Below are positions 1 through 9,500 of a stretch of 64,000 nt of DNA, piece after piece. The stretch's first letter is position 1, and every line of letters starts with the position of its first letter. Origin of the DNA: Aquimarina sediminis (lineage in GTDB: Bacteria; Bacteroidota; Bacteroidia; Flavobacteriales; Flavobacteriaceae); NCBI RefSeq assembly GCF_002895435.1, contig NZ_POYJ01000013.1:124001-188000 (forward strand), written 5' to 3'. Under the pieces are notes generated by a model that worked only from the letters and a program-made list of their open reading frames with translations, did no database searches and had not been told where the DNA came from. The position numbers and the translations under genes are program-made.

Positions 1-938
1 TTTGTTGGGGAATTAATGGTTGGGTTCAATCTATGGGAGCTCCTTCTAGTGTAGTATCTCTATCTCGATGGTTTAAAGATAAAGAACGAGGAAGTTTTTA
101 TGGATTTTGGAGTACCAGTCATAATATTGGAGAAGCTTTAACTTATATCTTAACAGCTGTTGTAGCTTCCTATTTTGGGTGGCAGTGGGGTTTTAAGATA
201 GCTGGGATTATAGGGATTGTTGGCGCTATTATTATTGCCGTTTTTTTTCATGACTCTCCAGAAAGTAAAGGATTACCTACTGTTAGTAAAGAAGAGAGTA
301 TGTTAAAATTAGCTACCCGAGATCAACAATTAGCGGTTTTAAAGAACCCATATATATGGATCTTAGCATTATCAAGTGCTTTTATGTACATTTCGAGATA
401 TGCAGTAAATAGTTGGGGACCATATTATTTTGAAACAGCCAAAGGGTATAGTTTAACACAAGCAAATACCCTAATTTCTATTAGTGCTATTTGTGGGATA
501 TTAGGGACAGCGTTTTCTGGATTTATTTCGGATCGATTTTTTCATGGAAAGCGAAATATCCCTGTAGCCTGCTTTGGTCTTATGAACATTACATCCCTAT
601 CTCTTTTTTTATTAGGACCAAAAGATATGTGGCTATTAGATGCAATTAGCATGGTTCTTTTTGGATTAGCAATAGGAGCCTTGATATGCTACCTAGGAGG
701 CTTAATGGCAGTGGATTTAGCGTCAAAAGAAGCCTCTGGAGCAGCGTTGGGTATTGTAGGGATTATGAGTTATGCAGCAGCAGGAATACAGGATATCACC
801 AGTGGTATTTTGATAGAAAATAATAAAACAGTGATTGCCGGAGAAATTATTTATGATTTTAGTTCTATAACTATATTTTGGATCGCATCTGCGGTGATTT
901 CTATGTTGTTGGCATTATTAGTCTGGAAAAAAGTATAG
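1..938 (+). CDS. MFS permease, organophosphate/sugar-phosphate type (5' truncated)
   Basis: C-terminal part of a major facilitator superfamily transporter cut by the window edge. The frame is open from base 3, upstream of the first internal ATG at base 33, so that ATG is not the true start. The preserved part begins with an NGWVQSMGAPSS segment and continues with RWF..KERG...FWSTSHNIGEAL, the pattern of the OPA family (GlpT, UhpT, UhpC) in the fourth and fifth membrane helices. About eight hydrophobic segments follow, ending in a short basic tail. OPA members exchange phosphorylated sugars or glycerol-3-phosphate for phosphate across the inner membrane; which substrate applies here cannot be read. 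galT lies 97 bp downstream on the same strand, so a hexose or glycoside substrate is plausible, but this is inference from context. Confidence 0.85.
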   Translation, partial: CWGINGWVQSMGAPSSVVSLSRWFKDKERGSFYGFWSTSHNIGEALTYILTAVVASYFGWQWGFKIAGIIGIVGAIIIAVFFHDSPESKGLPTVSKEESMLKLATRDQQLAVLKNPYIWILALSSAFMYISRYAVNSWGPYYFETAKGYSLTQANTLISISAICGILGTAFSGFISDRFFHGKRNIPVACFGLMNITSLSLFLLGPKDMWLLDAISMVLFGLAIGALICYLGGLMAVDLASKEASGAALGIVGIMSYAAAGIQDITSGILIENNKTVIAGEIIYDFSSITIFWIASAVISMLLALLVWKKV

Positions 939-1035
939 ATATAGTCTATATACTGCTAAATAGAAATAAGAATTAGAGGTCATTTTAGCAAATTTCTTTA
1001 AAAAACTAAGCGTAAACTATAATTGATTTTCTCGC

Positions 1036-2070
1036 ATGATTATGAAAGATATAATAAGACATACTCACATTAGAAAAAACATACTTACCGGCGCTCAGGT
1101 ACTGGTGTCCCCTCATCGTACAAAACGCCCTTGGCAAGGAAAGACAGAAACGATAACAAAAGAAGAAAAGGTAGGCTATGATAAAAAATGTTATTTGTGT
1201 CCAGGGAATAGTAGAATCAATAAAGATAAAAATCCTTTGTACACAGACACTTTTGTGTTTACTAATGATTTCGGAGCATTAACACCAGATTCGTCTTCAA
1301 AAAAGTATAAAAAAGGACTATTTGAAGCCAATCAAGAGAGAGGGATTTGCAAAGTAATTTGTTTCTCTCCCAATCACTCTCTGACACTATCGCAATTGCC
1401 AGTTGAAGCTATAGAAAAGGTCATTACTACCTGGCAATCAGAATATGAAAACTTATCAGAGATTTCTTATATAAATTCGATCCAGATATTCGAAAACAAG
1501 GGTGAGATTATGGGGTGTAGTAACCCTCATCCTCATGGACAGATATGGGCTCAGGAATCGATACCTAATGAGATCTTAAAAAAAACAGCCAATTTTTCAC
1601 AACATTTTAGAAAGCACAAAAATACTTTGCTAGAGGCATATTTAACTCAAGAACAACAAGAGCAAGAACGGATAGTATATGAGAATGATCATTTTATTGT
1701 AGTAGTTCCTTTTTGGGCTGTTTGGCCTTTCGAGACTATGATTATTCCAAAAAGAGGAAAAGAGAATATAATGTTAATGAGTAAAGGTGAAATCTCCTCT
1801 TTTGCTAAAGCTATTCAAACGATTACTTCTGTTTATGATCAATTGTTTGGAGTCCAGTTCCCGTATTCTTCTGGGATTCATCAGGCACCTGTAACTGGGA
1901 AATCATTTATGGGATGGCATTGGCACATGATTTTTTATCCTCCACTTTTGCGATCGGCTTCCGTTAAAAAATTTATGGTTGGTTATGAGATGTTTGCAAT
2001 GGCTCAGCGGGATTTTACAGCCGAAACAGCTGCAATACAATTACGCGAATTAGTGAATAAACAGAAATAG
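1036..2070 (+). CDS. galT: galactose-1-phosphate uridylyltransferase
   Basis: Leloir-pathway enzyme that exchanges UMP between UDP-glucose and galactose-1-phosphate in the cytoplasm. The 344-residue length is typical. The zinc-site cysteines C52 and C55 lie in CYLCPG, a further candidate zinc histidine is in FSPNHS, and the catalytic motif HPHGQ is at residues 165-169, its second histidine being the one uridylylated in known GalT. The C-terminal region keeps GWHWHMIFYPP, typical of the family. The first ATG is taken as start; a second ATG two codons later (1042) is equally possible. No galK or galE follows: the next gene is a TonB receptor 340 bp away, so if galK is linked it must lie upstream of the window. 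Confident family assignment. Confidence 0.95.
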   Translation: MIMKDIIRHTHIRKNILTGAQVLVSPHRTKRPWQGKTETITKEEKVGYDKKCYLCPGNSRINKDKNPLYTDTFVFTNDFGALTPDSSSKKYKKGLFEANQERGICKVICFSPNHSLTLSQLPVEAIEKVITTWQSEYENLSEISYINSIQIFENKGEIMGCSNPHPHGQIWAQESIPNEILKKTANFSQHFRKHKNTLLEAYLTQEQQEQERIVYENDHFIVVVPFWAVWPFETMIIPKRGKENIMLMSKGEISSFAKAIQTITSVYDQLFGVQFPYSSGIHQAPVTGKSFMGWHWHMIFYPPLLRSASVKKFMVGYEMFAMAQRDFTAETAAIQLRELVNKQK

Positions 2071-2357
2071 AAAATTAATTGGTTACATATCATGCTTAAT
2101 GTATAGAGTTAAAATACTATACAAGTGAATTAGAAGTAAGTGCTTTTATATTATAAATGACCTGAAGGTTTTAAAACTATATTCAAAGAAAAATGATGTT
2201 GTTTTAATGAGTTATTGACCGTTAAAAATGAAAAAATGAAATGGTTTTAAAGTAATTGATAAACAAAACAGATTGAGAATCTAAACTTTAGCTTAAAATA
2301 GAAAAGCAGCCCTCATTTTTCTTAATTAGACATGTGAATTATTTGAGAGAATTAGTT

Positions 2358-2365
2358 TACTTTCG
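2358..2365 (+). promoter_or_regulatory. possible Bacteroidota -7 promoter element
   Basis: TACTTTCG matches the Bacteroidota -7 consensus TAnnTTTG at all but one defined base and lies 45 bp before the TonB-receptor start. No good -33 TTTG is present at normal spacing, so this is weak. The rest of the 2071-2409 interval shows only AT-rich sequence without an ORF or strong hairpin. Confidence 0.25.
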
Positions 2366-2409
2366 CACGATTATTTTTATTTAATCTAAATTAATTCAGC
2401 ATAGTCGGC

Positions 2410-4749
2410 ATGAAAAAACTAATTACGATAATGACACTTTTATTTGCGTCTTTAGCAATGAATGGTCAGAAAAGCAGCATAAAAGGTAAAGTTGTTTCAC
2501 AACAAAATGAGCCTATTCCTAATGTAAATGTGATGATTGAGCATACAAACATTGGAGTAATATCAAATTCTAAAGGAGAGTTTACAATTAGAACAGTTAA
2601 AAAAGGAGAACAAACCCTTAAAATATCTTCAATTGGTTATATCTCTGAAAATATTACTGTTACGATCAGAGAGAACCAGGCTATAGATCTTTCCGTAATT
2701 GTACTACAAGAAAATAATGAAGTTCTTGATAAAATTGTTTTGGAAGGGCATAAAAACAAATACGTAGTTAGAGAACCATCCAGGTCATTACGTTTAAATA
2801 CTGAAATTGAGAAGTTACCTCAGAATATTCAGGTGATTAGCAATGAATTATTGGTAGATCAGCAGATTACCAGTATTATGGATGGAGTGACAAGAAATGT
2901 AAGTGGTGTATCCATGATAGAACACTGGGGGCATTTTGCGCGTATTAATATGAGGGGATTCAGATTACCTGCCTTCAGAAATGGAATTAATATTTCTGAC
3001 TCATGGGGTCCATTATCAGAAGATATGAGTATGGTAGAACGGATAGAATTCGTAAAAGGACCTTCTGGTTTTATGATGGCTGCAGGAGAACCTGGAGGGT
3101 TTTATAACGTAGTTACCAAAAAACCAACAGCTACTTCAATTAAAGAAGTATCATTTATGATTGGTAGTTTTGATACCTATAGAGCAACCCTGGATTTGGG
3201 CGGAAAACTAACAAAGGATGGTAAACTCCTGTTTAGGCTAAATGGTTTGTATCAAACCTCAGATACTCACAGAGGAAATGAAGATGCAGAGCGCTATGGT
3301 TTTTCTCCTTCTCTTACTTATAATTTTTCAGAAAAAACTTCTATTACTACCGAGCTTAATTTTCAAAAAGCAGAGTCTTACATTGGTACTGCCTACGTTT
3401 TTGCACCAGTAAAAGATGGATTTGCGAGCTTGGACAGAGATTTTAAATTTACAGACACTAATTATCCTGCCTCAGATATAAGTGAAGTTACCTTTTTTAC
3501 AAATTTTAAGCATCAATTGTCTGATAATTGGACTTTTGAAACACAGTTTGGGCTATTACGATACGGGCAAGAAGGAAACTCTACATGGCTAGCCAGTCCT
3601 CCTACAGATCAGGGAGATGCAGTACGATATGTTAGTATATGGGATGCATTATCCATTGGGAAGTATTTTCAATCATATCTTTATGGAAAATTCAATACAG
3701 GAGGTATTAGCCATAATGTTTTGGGAGGATTTGATTTTACAGACAAAAAATATTGGGCGGATTTTTACGACTCAGGTGTTATAGATGTGGATCAACCATT
3801 TAATATTTATAACCCAGTTTATGGTAATACAGAACTACCAGAATTTGATCGTTCCTCTAATGTAAGAAACAGAAGAGCAGGAGAACCTTATAATGCATCA
3901 ATAATCAGAGCTTTGTATGTACAGGATGAGATAGGGTTTTTAGAAGACAAGATAAGGCTTACCCTTGCAGGAAGATATACAAATCTATCATCACAAGGAA
4001 AAAGTGAAAATGATACTAAGTTTACGCCTAGATTAGGCTTAAGTGTAGATGTTTTACCTTCATTAACGGCATATGCATTGTACGATCAATCCTTTTTAGC
4101 AAATTTTGGTGTTAGTGCTACAGGAGAAAGTTTTGATCCAGAAGAGGCAAATGATATAGAAGGGGGTATAAAGAAATCATTCTTTAATAACAAGTTAAAA
4201 GCATCATTAGGAGCTTTTATCATAACCAAAGAAAATGTATTAGTATCTGATCCAGACAATCCAGATTTTTCTATTCAATTAGGAGAAATACAATCAAAAG
4301 GTATTGAATTTGATTTGCAAGGTAAAATTACACCCGAGTTAAACGTTACTTTGAATTATGCCAATACCAATGTAGAAATAACTGAGGATTCTAACCCAGA
4401 GAATATTGGAATAAAAGTGGCAGGTCACGCGAAGCATATGACCAATGGATGGGTTAATTATAACTTTGCAAATACTTCTGTTTTAAAAGGATTTGGAGCA
4501 TCGTTAGGGTATCAGTATCAAGTAGAGCGATCATCTTGGGCGTGGGATGCTGATAACCAATCAGATTTACCAGACTATTTCAGATTAGATGGAGCACTTT
4601 CATGGAGAAATAAAAAGATGTCAGTGCAGCTTAATGTAAATAATATTTTGGATGAGTATCTATATTCTGGGGCGAATTATGGTTCTTATATATATTGGCA
4701 ATCAGAACCAGGTATAAACGGACGAGTTACCGTTGTTTATAGGTTTTAG
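2410..4749 (+). CDS. TonB-dependent outer-membrane receptor, siderophore type
   Basis: 779-residue outer-membrane beta-barrel receptor that would import a scarce ligand, most likely a ferric siderophore, with energy from TonB-ExbBD. A signal peptide (residues 1-20, ending AMNGQ) is followed by a carboxypeptidase-D-regulatory-like beta-sandwich (about 22-105), the usual N-terminal addition in Bacteroidota. The plug spans about 134-238 (QNIQVISNELL, MRGFRL, VERIEFVKGPSGFM, GGFYNVVTKKP) and the barrel runs to a C-terminal phenylalanine (RVTVVYRF), the normal BAM recognition end. The plug resembles FhuA/FpvA-type siderophore receptors rather than SusC: the protein is short and no SusD-like gene follows. 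A strong terminator follows at 4776, so it is probably monocistronic. No Fur box could be identified by eye. Confidence 0.9.
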   Translation: MKKLITIMTLLFASLAMNGQKSSIKGKVVSQQNEPIPNVNVMIEHTNIGVISNSKGEFTIRTVKKGEQTLKISSIGYISENITVTIRENQAIDLSVIVLQENNEVLDKIVLEGHKNKYVVREPSRSLRLNTEIEKLPQNIQVISNELLVDQQITSIMDGVTRNVSGVSMIEHWGHFARINMRGFRLPAFRNGINISDSWGPLSEDMSMVERIEFVKGPSGFMMAAGEPGGFYNVVTKKPTATSIKEVSFMIGSFDTYRATLDLGGKLTKDGKLLFRLNGLYQTSDTHRGNEDAERYGFSPSLTYNFSEKTSITTELNFQKAESYIGTAYVFAPVKDGFASLDRDFKFTDTNYPASDISEVTFFTNFKHQLSDNWTFETQFGLLRYGQEGNSTWLASPPTDQGDAVRYVSIWDALSIGKYFQSYLYGKFNTGGISHNVLGGFDFTDKKYWADFYDSGVIDVDQPFNIYNPVYGNTELPEFDRSSNVRNRRAGEPYNASIIRALYVQDEIGFLEDKIRLTLAGRYTNLSSQGKSENDTKFTPRLGLSVDVLPSLTAYALYDQSFLANFGVSATGESFDPEEANDIEGGIKKSFFNNKLKASLGAFIITKENVLVSDPDNPDFSIQLGEIQSKGIEFDLQGKITPELNVTLNYANTNVEITEDSNPENIGIKVAGHAKHMTNGWVNYNFANTSVLKGFGASLGYQYQVERSSWAWDADNQSDLPDYFRLDGALSWRNKKMSVQLNVNNILDEYLYSGANYGSYIYWQSEPGINGRVTVVYRF

Positions 4750-4775
4750 AAAATATTCTTTTTAAAAAGATACGA

Positions 4776-4807
4776 GTCTCCAGGGTAAGAATCCTGGAGA
4801 CTTTTTT
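4776..4807 (+). terminator. intrinsic terminator of the TonB receptor gene
   Basis: Perfect 9-bp stem, GTCTCCAGG (4776-4784) with CCTGGAGAC (4793-4801), an 8-nt loop, then six T residues (4802-4807). It starts 27 bp after the receptor stop codon. Confidence 0.9.
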
Positions 4808-4966
4808 ATTTATAACAGATGCCGTTTTTTTGGCAAGAGGGGCTAGTCACGCCCTATAACACTATAATTCCTTCTTTTTTTGAGATATAAGAACTAAATG
4901 AAATATAAGTGTACTATAAAATAATAAAGCTGGTAGGGTAACAAAGTACGTTTTTATGACTCGTAG

Positions 4967-4984
4967 TTATGAATCGATTCATAA
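4967..4984. promoter_or_regulatory. 18-bp perfect palindrome, candidate operator
   Basis: TTATGAATCGATTCATAA is a perfect 18-bp palindrome 115 bp upstream of the lipoprotein gene at 5100 and well beyond the preceding terminator. It has no loop, so it suits a dimeric DNA-binding protein better than an RNA hairpin. A second inverted repeat, ATTGCATC (5035-5042) with GATGCAAT (5060-5067), lies nearer the gene. The remainder of 4808-5099 has no ORF. Confidence 0.35.
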
Positions 4985-5099
4985 AAGCGAAAACCGAAAA
5001 GCTATAATAGAGTAGGTTGATTAGATTTAATTTAATTGCATCCTATTATTAAATAAACCGATGCAATAATTCATTTACACTTTTAAAACTAACATTATT

Positions 5100-6203
5100 A
5101 TGAAAAAATTAATTGTATTAATAGTACTTCTTGGCACTTTGGTTGGCTGCCAGCACGAACAGGGAATATCAAACATGGATTTGGAGCAAAATGAAAACTC
5201 TCAAAAAGATCTAGGTTCAATTTTATTAGAAGACCAAGTATTTTATTCAGCTTATAGTGAGTCTTTGGAAAAACTAAATACTAAAAAGGAACAATTTGTA
5301 CAGCAAATTGACTTAAAAAACTTAAAATATAAAGATGGATTAGTGGTAATCAAAAACGCTGAAGAATTTCGACCTATTTATGAGCAAACTGCTAAAGTAG
5401 ATAGCTTATGGCAAAAAACTTATGTAGATGAGGTCTATGTTTTAGTCGAAATTGCTTCTAATATTACAGAACTGGTAGAACAAGTAAAAGATGAAGATGA
5501 AATCTCTTTTTATATACAAGACCTATTGGAAAGAGATAAAGTTGGGTTTTATGATTTGCAAAAAAACGTTGCACAGAGAATGCCTATAAAAACCTTATGG
5601 GCTAAAGTAAGAAATGAAAGTAATGAATGGCTAGCAAGCCTTGGTGAAAAACCAAATTGGGAAGAGAATCCTGATGACCGCTATCCTGCAGATATCTATG
5701 CCAGGCTTTTTCTAAATGAAGAGAATAAGATTAATATTATGGGTGAAGTGAGAACTTTTGATACTCAAAAGGCAATATCAGAAGTATCTGAAAAAACACA
5801 AGGTGCTGGATGTAGAACTTTTTGGATGACTACAGAATATACAGATAATACAGGAGAGCCTACCTGTTTAAGAATGAGATGTTATGTAAATAATTTCTGG
5901 ATTTGGAAAAGTTACGGGGTAAACGCAAAAGGTTGGATCTGGTCAGGTGGTCGCTGGAGAGAATGGGGTTTTAATAAATTTTTGACGCAAGGAGGAAACA
6001 TTGTTACACATAGACTAAATCTTACAGATCAGTGTGATCCAAGGTTTTCAAGAAACGTCAATTGGTCTAGAAGAAGTACAGCCGTAGAATTTAGTATTTC
6101 TAATACTTTATGGGGACCTAGTGTGTATTTGGGGGCTTGTAGAGGTAGTTTTAGCGGAGTTGTTTCTGGACGTGGTAGAGCACAAGCAGCAATAATGAAT
6201 TAA
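5100..6203 (+). CDS. unrecognised exported lipoprotein
   Basis: 367-residue protein without a function I can assign. The N-terminus is a type II signal peptide with lipobox LVGC, giving lipidated Cys17, so the mature protein should sit in a membrane facing the periplasm or surface. Residues about 40-210 are rich in charged helices (EDQVFYSAYSESLEKL, EFRPIYEQ). The C-terminal third is different: aromatic- and cysteine-rich (CRTFWMTTEYT, CLRMRCYVNNFWIWKSYG, GWIWSGGRWREWG), looking like a compact beta domain with several cysteines. The ATG at 5100 is preceded by AACATTATT, a common flavobacterial start context. No partner gene is adjacent. The gene is bracketed by sequences resembling the hairpin element at 31241 (12-mer at 5072-5083, 24-mer at 6204-6227), so it may be accessory DNA; that is inference. 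Confidence 0.75.
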   Translation: MKKLIVLIVLLGTLVGCQHEQGISNMDLEQNENSQKDLGSILLEDQVFYSAYSESLEKLNTKKEQFVQQIDLKNLKYKDGLVVIKNAEEFRPIYEQTAKVDSLWQKTYVDEVYVLVEIASNITELVEQVKDEDEISFYIQDLLERDKVGFYDLQKNVAQRMPIKTLWAKVRNESNEWLASLGEKPNWEENPDDRYPADIYARLFLNEENKINIMGEVRTFDTQKAISEVSEKTQGAGCRTFWMTTEYTDNTGEPTCLRMRCYVNNFWIWKSYGVNAKGWIWSGGRWREWGFNKFLTQGGNIVTHRLNLTDQCDPRFSRNVNWSRRSTAVEFSISNTLWGPSVYLGACRGSFSGVVSGRGRAQAAIMN

Positions 6204-6227
6204 TTTTATTGCTATAAATTTAAAGTG
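6204..6227. repeat. copy of a dispersed repeat also found at 31274-31297
   Basis: This 24-nt stretch begins directly after the TAA stop of the lipoprotein gene. It agrees with 31274-31297, one arm of a long perfect hairpin, at 21 of 24 positions by eye. The related 12-mer CATTTACACTTT lies at 5072-5083 before the same gene in the opposite sense relative to the element, and again at 31242-31253. Confidence 0.45.
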
Positions 6228-6315
6228 CAATAAAGTAGCATTGAAACTTTTGTCAAGTGATTTGTGATAAACTCAATCTAATTTTAGGATAATGTTTCAA
6301 TGCTATTTTATTGTG
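6227..6315. repeat. long-armed imperfect inverted repeat
   Basis: The arm at 6227-6247 pairs with 6294-6314; the 21-nt arms share GTAGCATTGAAAC / GTTTCAATGCTA and differ only at G-T pairs. The loop is 46 nt and a short T run follows (6315-6320). It could end transcription of the lipoprotein gene, but the large loop is unusual for a terminator and suggests a mobile-element or repeat relic. The rest of 6316-6716 is AT-rich and shows no convincing gene. Confidence 0.5.
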
Positions 6316-6372
6316 TTTTTGTCTGTAACCTAATAAATAAAAGCTAAGGTTCATCTCCTTACTACTACATTA

Positions 6373-6380
6373 TATCTTTG
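6373..6380 (+). promoter_or_regulatory. possible -7 promoter element for the hybrid sensor gene
   Basis: TATCTTTG is an exact match to the Bacteroidota -7 consensus TAnnTTTG, on the coding strand of the sensor gene starting at 6717. No clear TTTG at -33 is visible, and the implied untranslated leader would be over 300 nt, so the assignment is tentative. Confidence 0.3.
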
Positions 6381-6716
6381 CTCTGAAGAGGCGCAAAAAT
6401 TTTGCTACTATTTTCTTGTTTTAATATTGAGAAAGAAAGAGGCATTTCGTTACACTTTTATTCTTTATGTAACATTCTTGAAACATTCTTTTAAAATTTG
6501 TTGTTTTAACGTTGAAATATTCTGTTAATACACTAGATAATTCTTTGATTATATAATTAAGGAAATTGAAAATTTGGATAACTTTAATGGTATAAAAATG
6601 AAGAGCATATAGAGGAGTTTTTTGAATGTAGGTATAAATATTCATTGTTTCTTAGCTATGTGATTTATTGTTATGTTTAATTTTTTATATTCTTAATTAG
6701 TTTTGCTTTTTTTAGA

Positions 6717-9500
6717 ATGAGATTATTTCATTTCTGTCTATTCATATCCTTTTCTTGTACAATCAACATGAATAGTCAGAATGTTGTAAACGGCAGTATT
6801 GAGTATAATGGAGAGAACTCAATCAAATTGGAAGGTTACTGGAAGTTTTATTGGAAAAAAATGTACAGTGATGACAAAAAAATAATATCCAGTACTTTAG
6901 ATACTTTAGTTTTTTGCCCAGATATCTGGAATAATTTCAAAATTAAAACTGCAAAACTACCTTCGTATGGATATGCTACATTCTCGATTCAAATCTTAAG
7001 TAATAAAAATTATAGGAGTGTTGCTCTTGAAGTTCCAGAATTTTATAATGCATATAATCTATATTTAGAAGAAGAACTAATTGCCAAAAATGGTAAGGTA
7101 GGCAAGTCTAAACAAAGCTCAGAATTGCAATGGAAACCACTTACGGCTATTATCAATTTAAAAAAAGGAGCAAACCTATTAGTTATAGAAGTATCAAATT
7201 TTAGTCATGTAAAAGGAGGTTTTCATTCTGATGTTATTTTGGGGACTCAAAAGTATTTAATGAAAAAACGAGAATCTGAAGTGATGCAAACGATGTTTTT
7301 AGTAGGAAGTCTTTTTATCATCGGAATATTCTCTTTAGGCATGTATCTTTTCTGGAAACAAGATGTAGTAATACTGTATTACTCTCTGTTTGCTATAAGT
7401 TTTTCTCTTAGGCTATCAAATACAGGACTTTATTTGTTTAATGATTTTTTTGGTTTTTTATCTGGTTTAGCGATTGCCAAGATTGAATATCTATCATTTT
7501 ACTTCACATGCTTGTTTCTTACTTTGTATTTTGGAAAAATGGTAAAAGGTAAATATTTCCAAAAACCTCAAAAAGTCATAGTTCTAATAACATTACTAGT
7601 CATAGTCATTACATTAGTATGCCCTCTGATTATCTATTCTAGACTAATAACTCCTTATGTTTATTTTACATTTATACCTATGGGGTATGGATTAATTATA
7701 GTTTTTAAAACATTCGTCAGAAAACCTAAAGATTCTATAATTATCAGTTTTGCATTTCTATTAATAATCTTAGGAATGATATGGGCAGCACTAATGTTTT
7801 TGGAAAGGGTACCAAAAATTAATTTTGTGGATAACACTTTGTTTTTTGCAGCATTTGTAATGATGTCATTTGTTCTGGCGCAACACTTTGGTAGAGCATA
7901 TAGTACTATAGCGAAGTTGCAGAATGAGACTGAAAAACAAAAAAAGGCAATTGAAGAGCTAAATGCTACTCAGTCTAGATGGTTTATTAATATGGCACAT
8001 GAATTACGTACACCTTTGACTTTAATTTTAGGTCCTATTGATCAATTTTTAACAAAGAACAAAAACCAATCAATATCTGTTAATAATATCACGCTGGCAC
8101 AAAAATATAGTAATCACCTCCTTCACTTGGTAAATGAGATCTTAGATATTTCAAAAATGGAAACAAATACTTTTCATATACAAAAAACAAATGTGGTACT
8201 TGTTTCTTTGATTAAAGAGACGATAATACAATTCGAAACTTCCAGCATTCAAAAAAAAATAGTATTAGATGTAAAAATTAGTGAAAAAACCATCTTTAAT
8301 ATTGATAAGAGAGGTATTCGTAAAATTATTATCAATCTAATTTCTAATGCATTGAAATTCACAAATTCTGAAGATAAGATTACGGTTCTTGTAGAAACAG
8401 CAATAAAAAAAGGGGTAAATATATCAGTTATAGATACAGGTTTGGGGATAAAACCCGAAGATTTACCTTATGTTTTTGATAGATATTACCAAGGAAATCA
8501 TCAGAAAACGGTACAACATGGTGGTATGGGTATTGGATTATCTCTGTCAATGGAACTAGCGAAACTTCATGGAGGGAATCTCTTTGCAAAAAGTCAGTTA
8601 GGAGAAGGCTCTATTTTTACATTATGGCTTCCCGAAAGCTTAATTGTCCATGGTGTTCCCTCCGACAGTTTTTCTCTTTGCAATTCAGTACGCCCTATTT
8701 CCTTACCTGAGAATTTGAATGTTGACAGCTCAGAAACTAAAATAATTGATAAAAACATTCCTACAATTTTAGTTGTTGAAGATAACGTTGACCTTAGGAC
8801 GTACATAGGTAGTATTGTTTTAGAGAGTTATAATATTGTAGAAGCAACCGATGGTGTAGAAGCTCTTGAATACTTGAATGATCACTCTCTTCCAAGCCTA
8901 ATTATTTCTGATATTATGATGCCAAGAATGGATGGGCTTCAACTTCTCGAACAAATAAAATCTCAACCCAAAACAGAATATATTCCTATTGTTATGCTTA
9001 CCGCGATTGTAACTTATGAAGACAAGCTTAAAGCGTTGACGATTGGGGTAGATGATTATTTGACCAAACCTTTTGAAACACAAGAACTATTGGCTCGTAT
9101 AAGGTATATTCTTAAAAACCAAAAAGAGCGTAAGAAATGGACACCTCAACTTCTGGAAAATGAAAAAGAGATCATATCTGCAGATAAAAGGTTTTTAGGT
9201 CTCGCAGAAGAAATAGTAGTTAAGGCAATTTCTAACCATCAATATAGCGTACAAGATATGGCTATAGAACTCAATATAAGCCAACGACAACTGTATAGAA
9301 AAATAAAGGCTACCTCTGGATTATCTCCTTTACAATTCATACGAGAAATCAGATTGCAAAGAGCTCGTGTTTTATTTGAAAATAATGCGATGGAAACAAT
9401 AGCAGAGGTAATGTATTCTGTAGGTTTTCAACAAAGCAATTATTTTGCCAGAGTGTATAAAAAACGTTTTGGGAAACTACCATCAGAGTATTTAATCTAA
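6717..9500 (+). CDS. 7TMR-DISM hybrid histidine kinase / AraC-type regulator
   Basis: 927-residue one-protein two-component system. A signal segment (1-20) is followed by a periplasmic beta-sandwich resembling 7TMR-DISMED2 (about 25-185; IKLEGYWKFYWKKM, YGYATFSIQI), about seven membrane helices (190-395), a short coiled coil and a HisKA domain with phospho-accepting His428 in MAHELRTPLTL. HATPase_c boxes are NALKFT, DTGLGI and GGMGIGLSLS. A receiver follows with Asp732 in ISDIMMPR and the lysine of YLTKPFE, then an AraC DNA-binding domain with two helix-turn-helices (about 835-927, ending GKLPSEYLI). The classic HTCS sensor in this phylum is a Reg_prop propeller; here the 7TMR-DISM module replaces it, implying a small-molecule ligand bound at the periplasmic sandwich. 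The two exported-protein genes downstream (9690, 11352) are the natural candidate targets. Confidence 0.9.
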   Translation: MRLFHFCLFISFSCTINMNSQNVVNGSIEYNGENSIKLEGYWKFYWKKMYSDDKKIISSTLDTLVFCPDIWNNFKIKTAKLPSYGYATFSIQILSNKNYRSVALEVPEFYNAYNLYLEEELIAKNGKVGKSKQSSELQWKPLTAIINLKKGANLLVIEVSNFSHVKGGFHSDVILGTQKYLMKKRESEVMQTMFLVGSLFIIGIFSLGMYLFWKQDVVILYYSLFAISFSLRLSNTGLYLFNDFFGFLSGLAIAKIEYLSFYFTCLFLTLYFGKMVKGKYFQKPQKVIVLITLLVIVITLVCPLIIYSRLITPYVYFTFIPMGYGLIIVFKTFVRKPKDSIIISFAFLLIILGMIWAALMFLERVPKINFVDNTLFFAAFVMMSFVLAQHFGRAYSTIAKLQNETEKQKKAIEELNATQSRWFINMAHELRTPLTLILGPIDQFLTKNKNQSISVNNITLAQKYSNHLLHLVNEILDISKMETNTFHIQKTNVVLVSLIKETIIQFETSSIQKKIVLDVKISEKTIFNIDKRGIRKIIINLISNALKFTNSEDKITVLVETAIKKGVNISVIDTGLGIKPEDLPYVFDRYYQGNHQKTVQHGGMGIGLSLSMELAKLHGGNLFAKSQLGEGSIFTLWLPESLIVHGVPSDSFSLCNSVRPISLPENLNVDSSETKIIDKNIPTILVVEDNVDLRTYIGSIVLESYNIVEATDGVEALEYLNDHSLPSLIISDIMMPRMDGLQLLEQIKSQPKTEYIPIVMLTAIVTYEDKLKALTIGVDDYLTKPFETQELLARIRYILKNQKERKKWTPQLLENEKEIISADKRFLGLAEEIVVKAISNHQYSVQDMAIELNISQRQLYRKIKATSGLSPLQFIREIRLQRARVLFENNAMETIAEVMYSVGFQQSNYFARVYKKRFGKLPSEYLI

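Noticed and set aside
6421..6645. 74-codon ORF on the minus strand upstream of the 7TMR-DISM sensor gene
   Set aside because: Low-complexity AT-rich translation, no signal or domain, and no start context.
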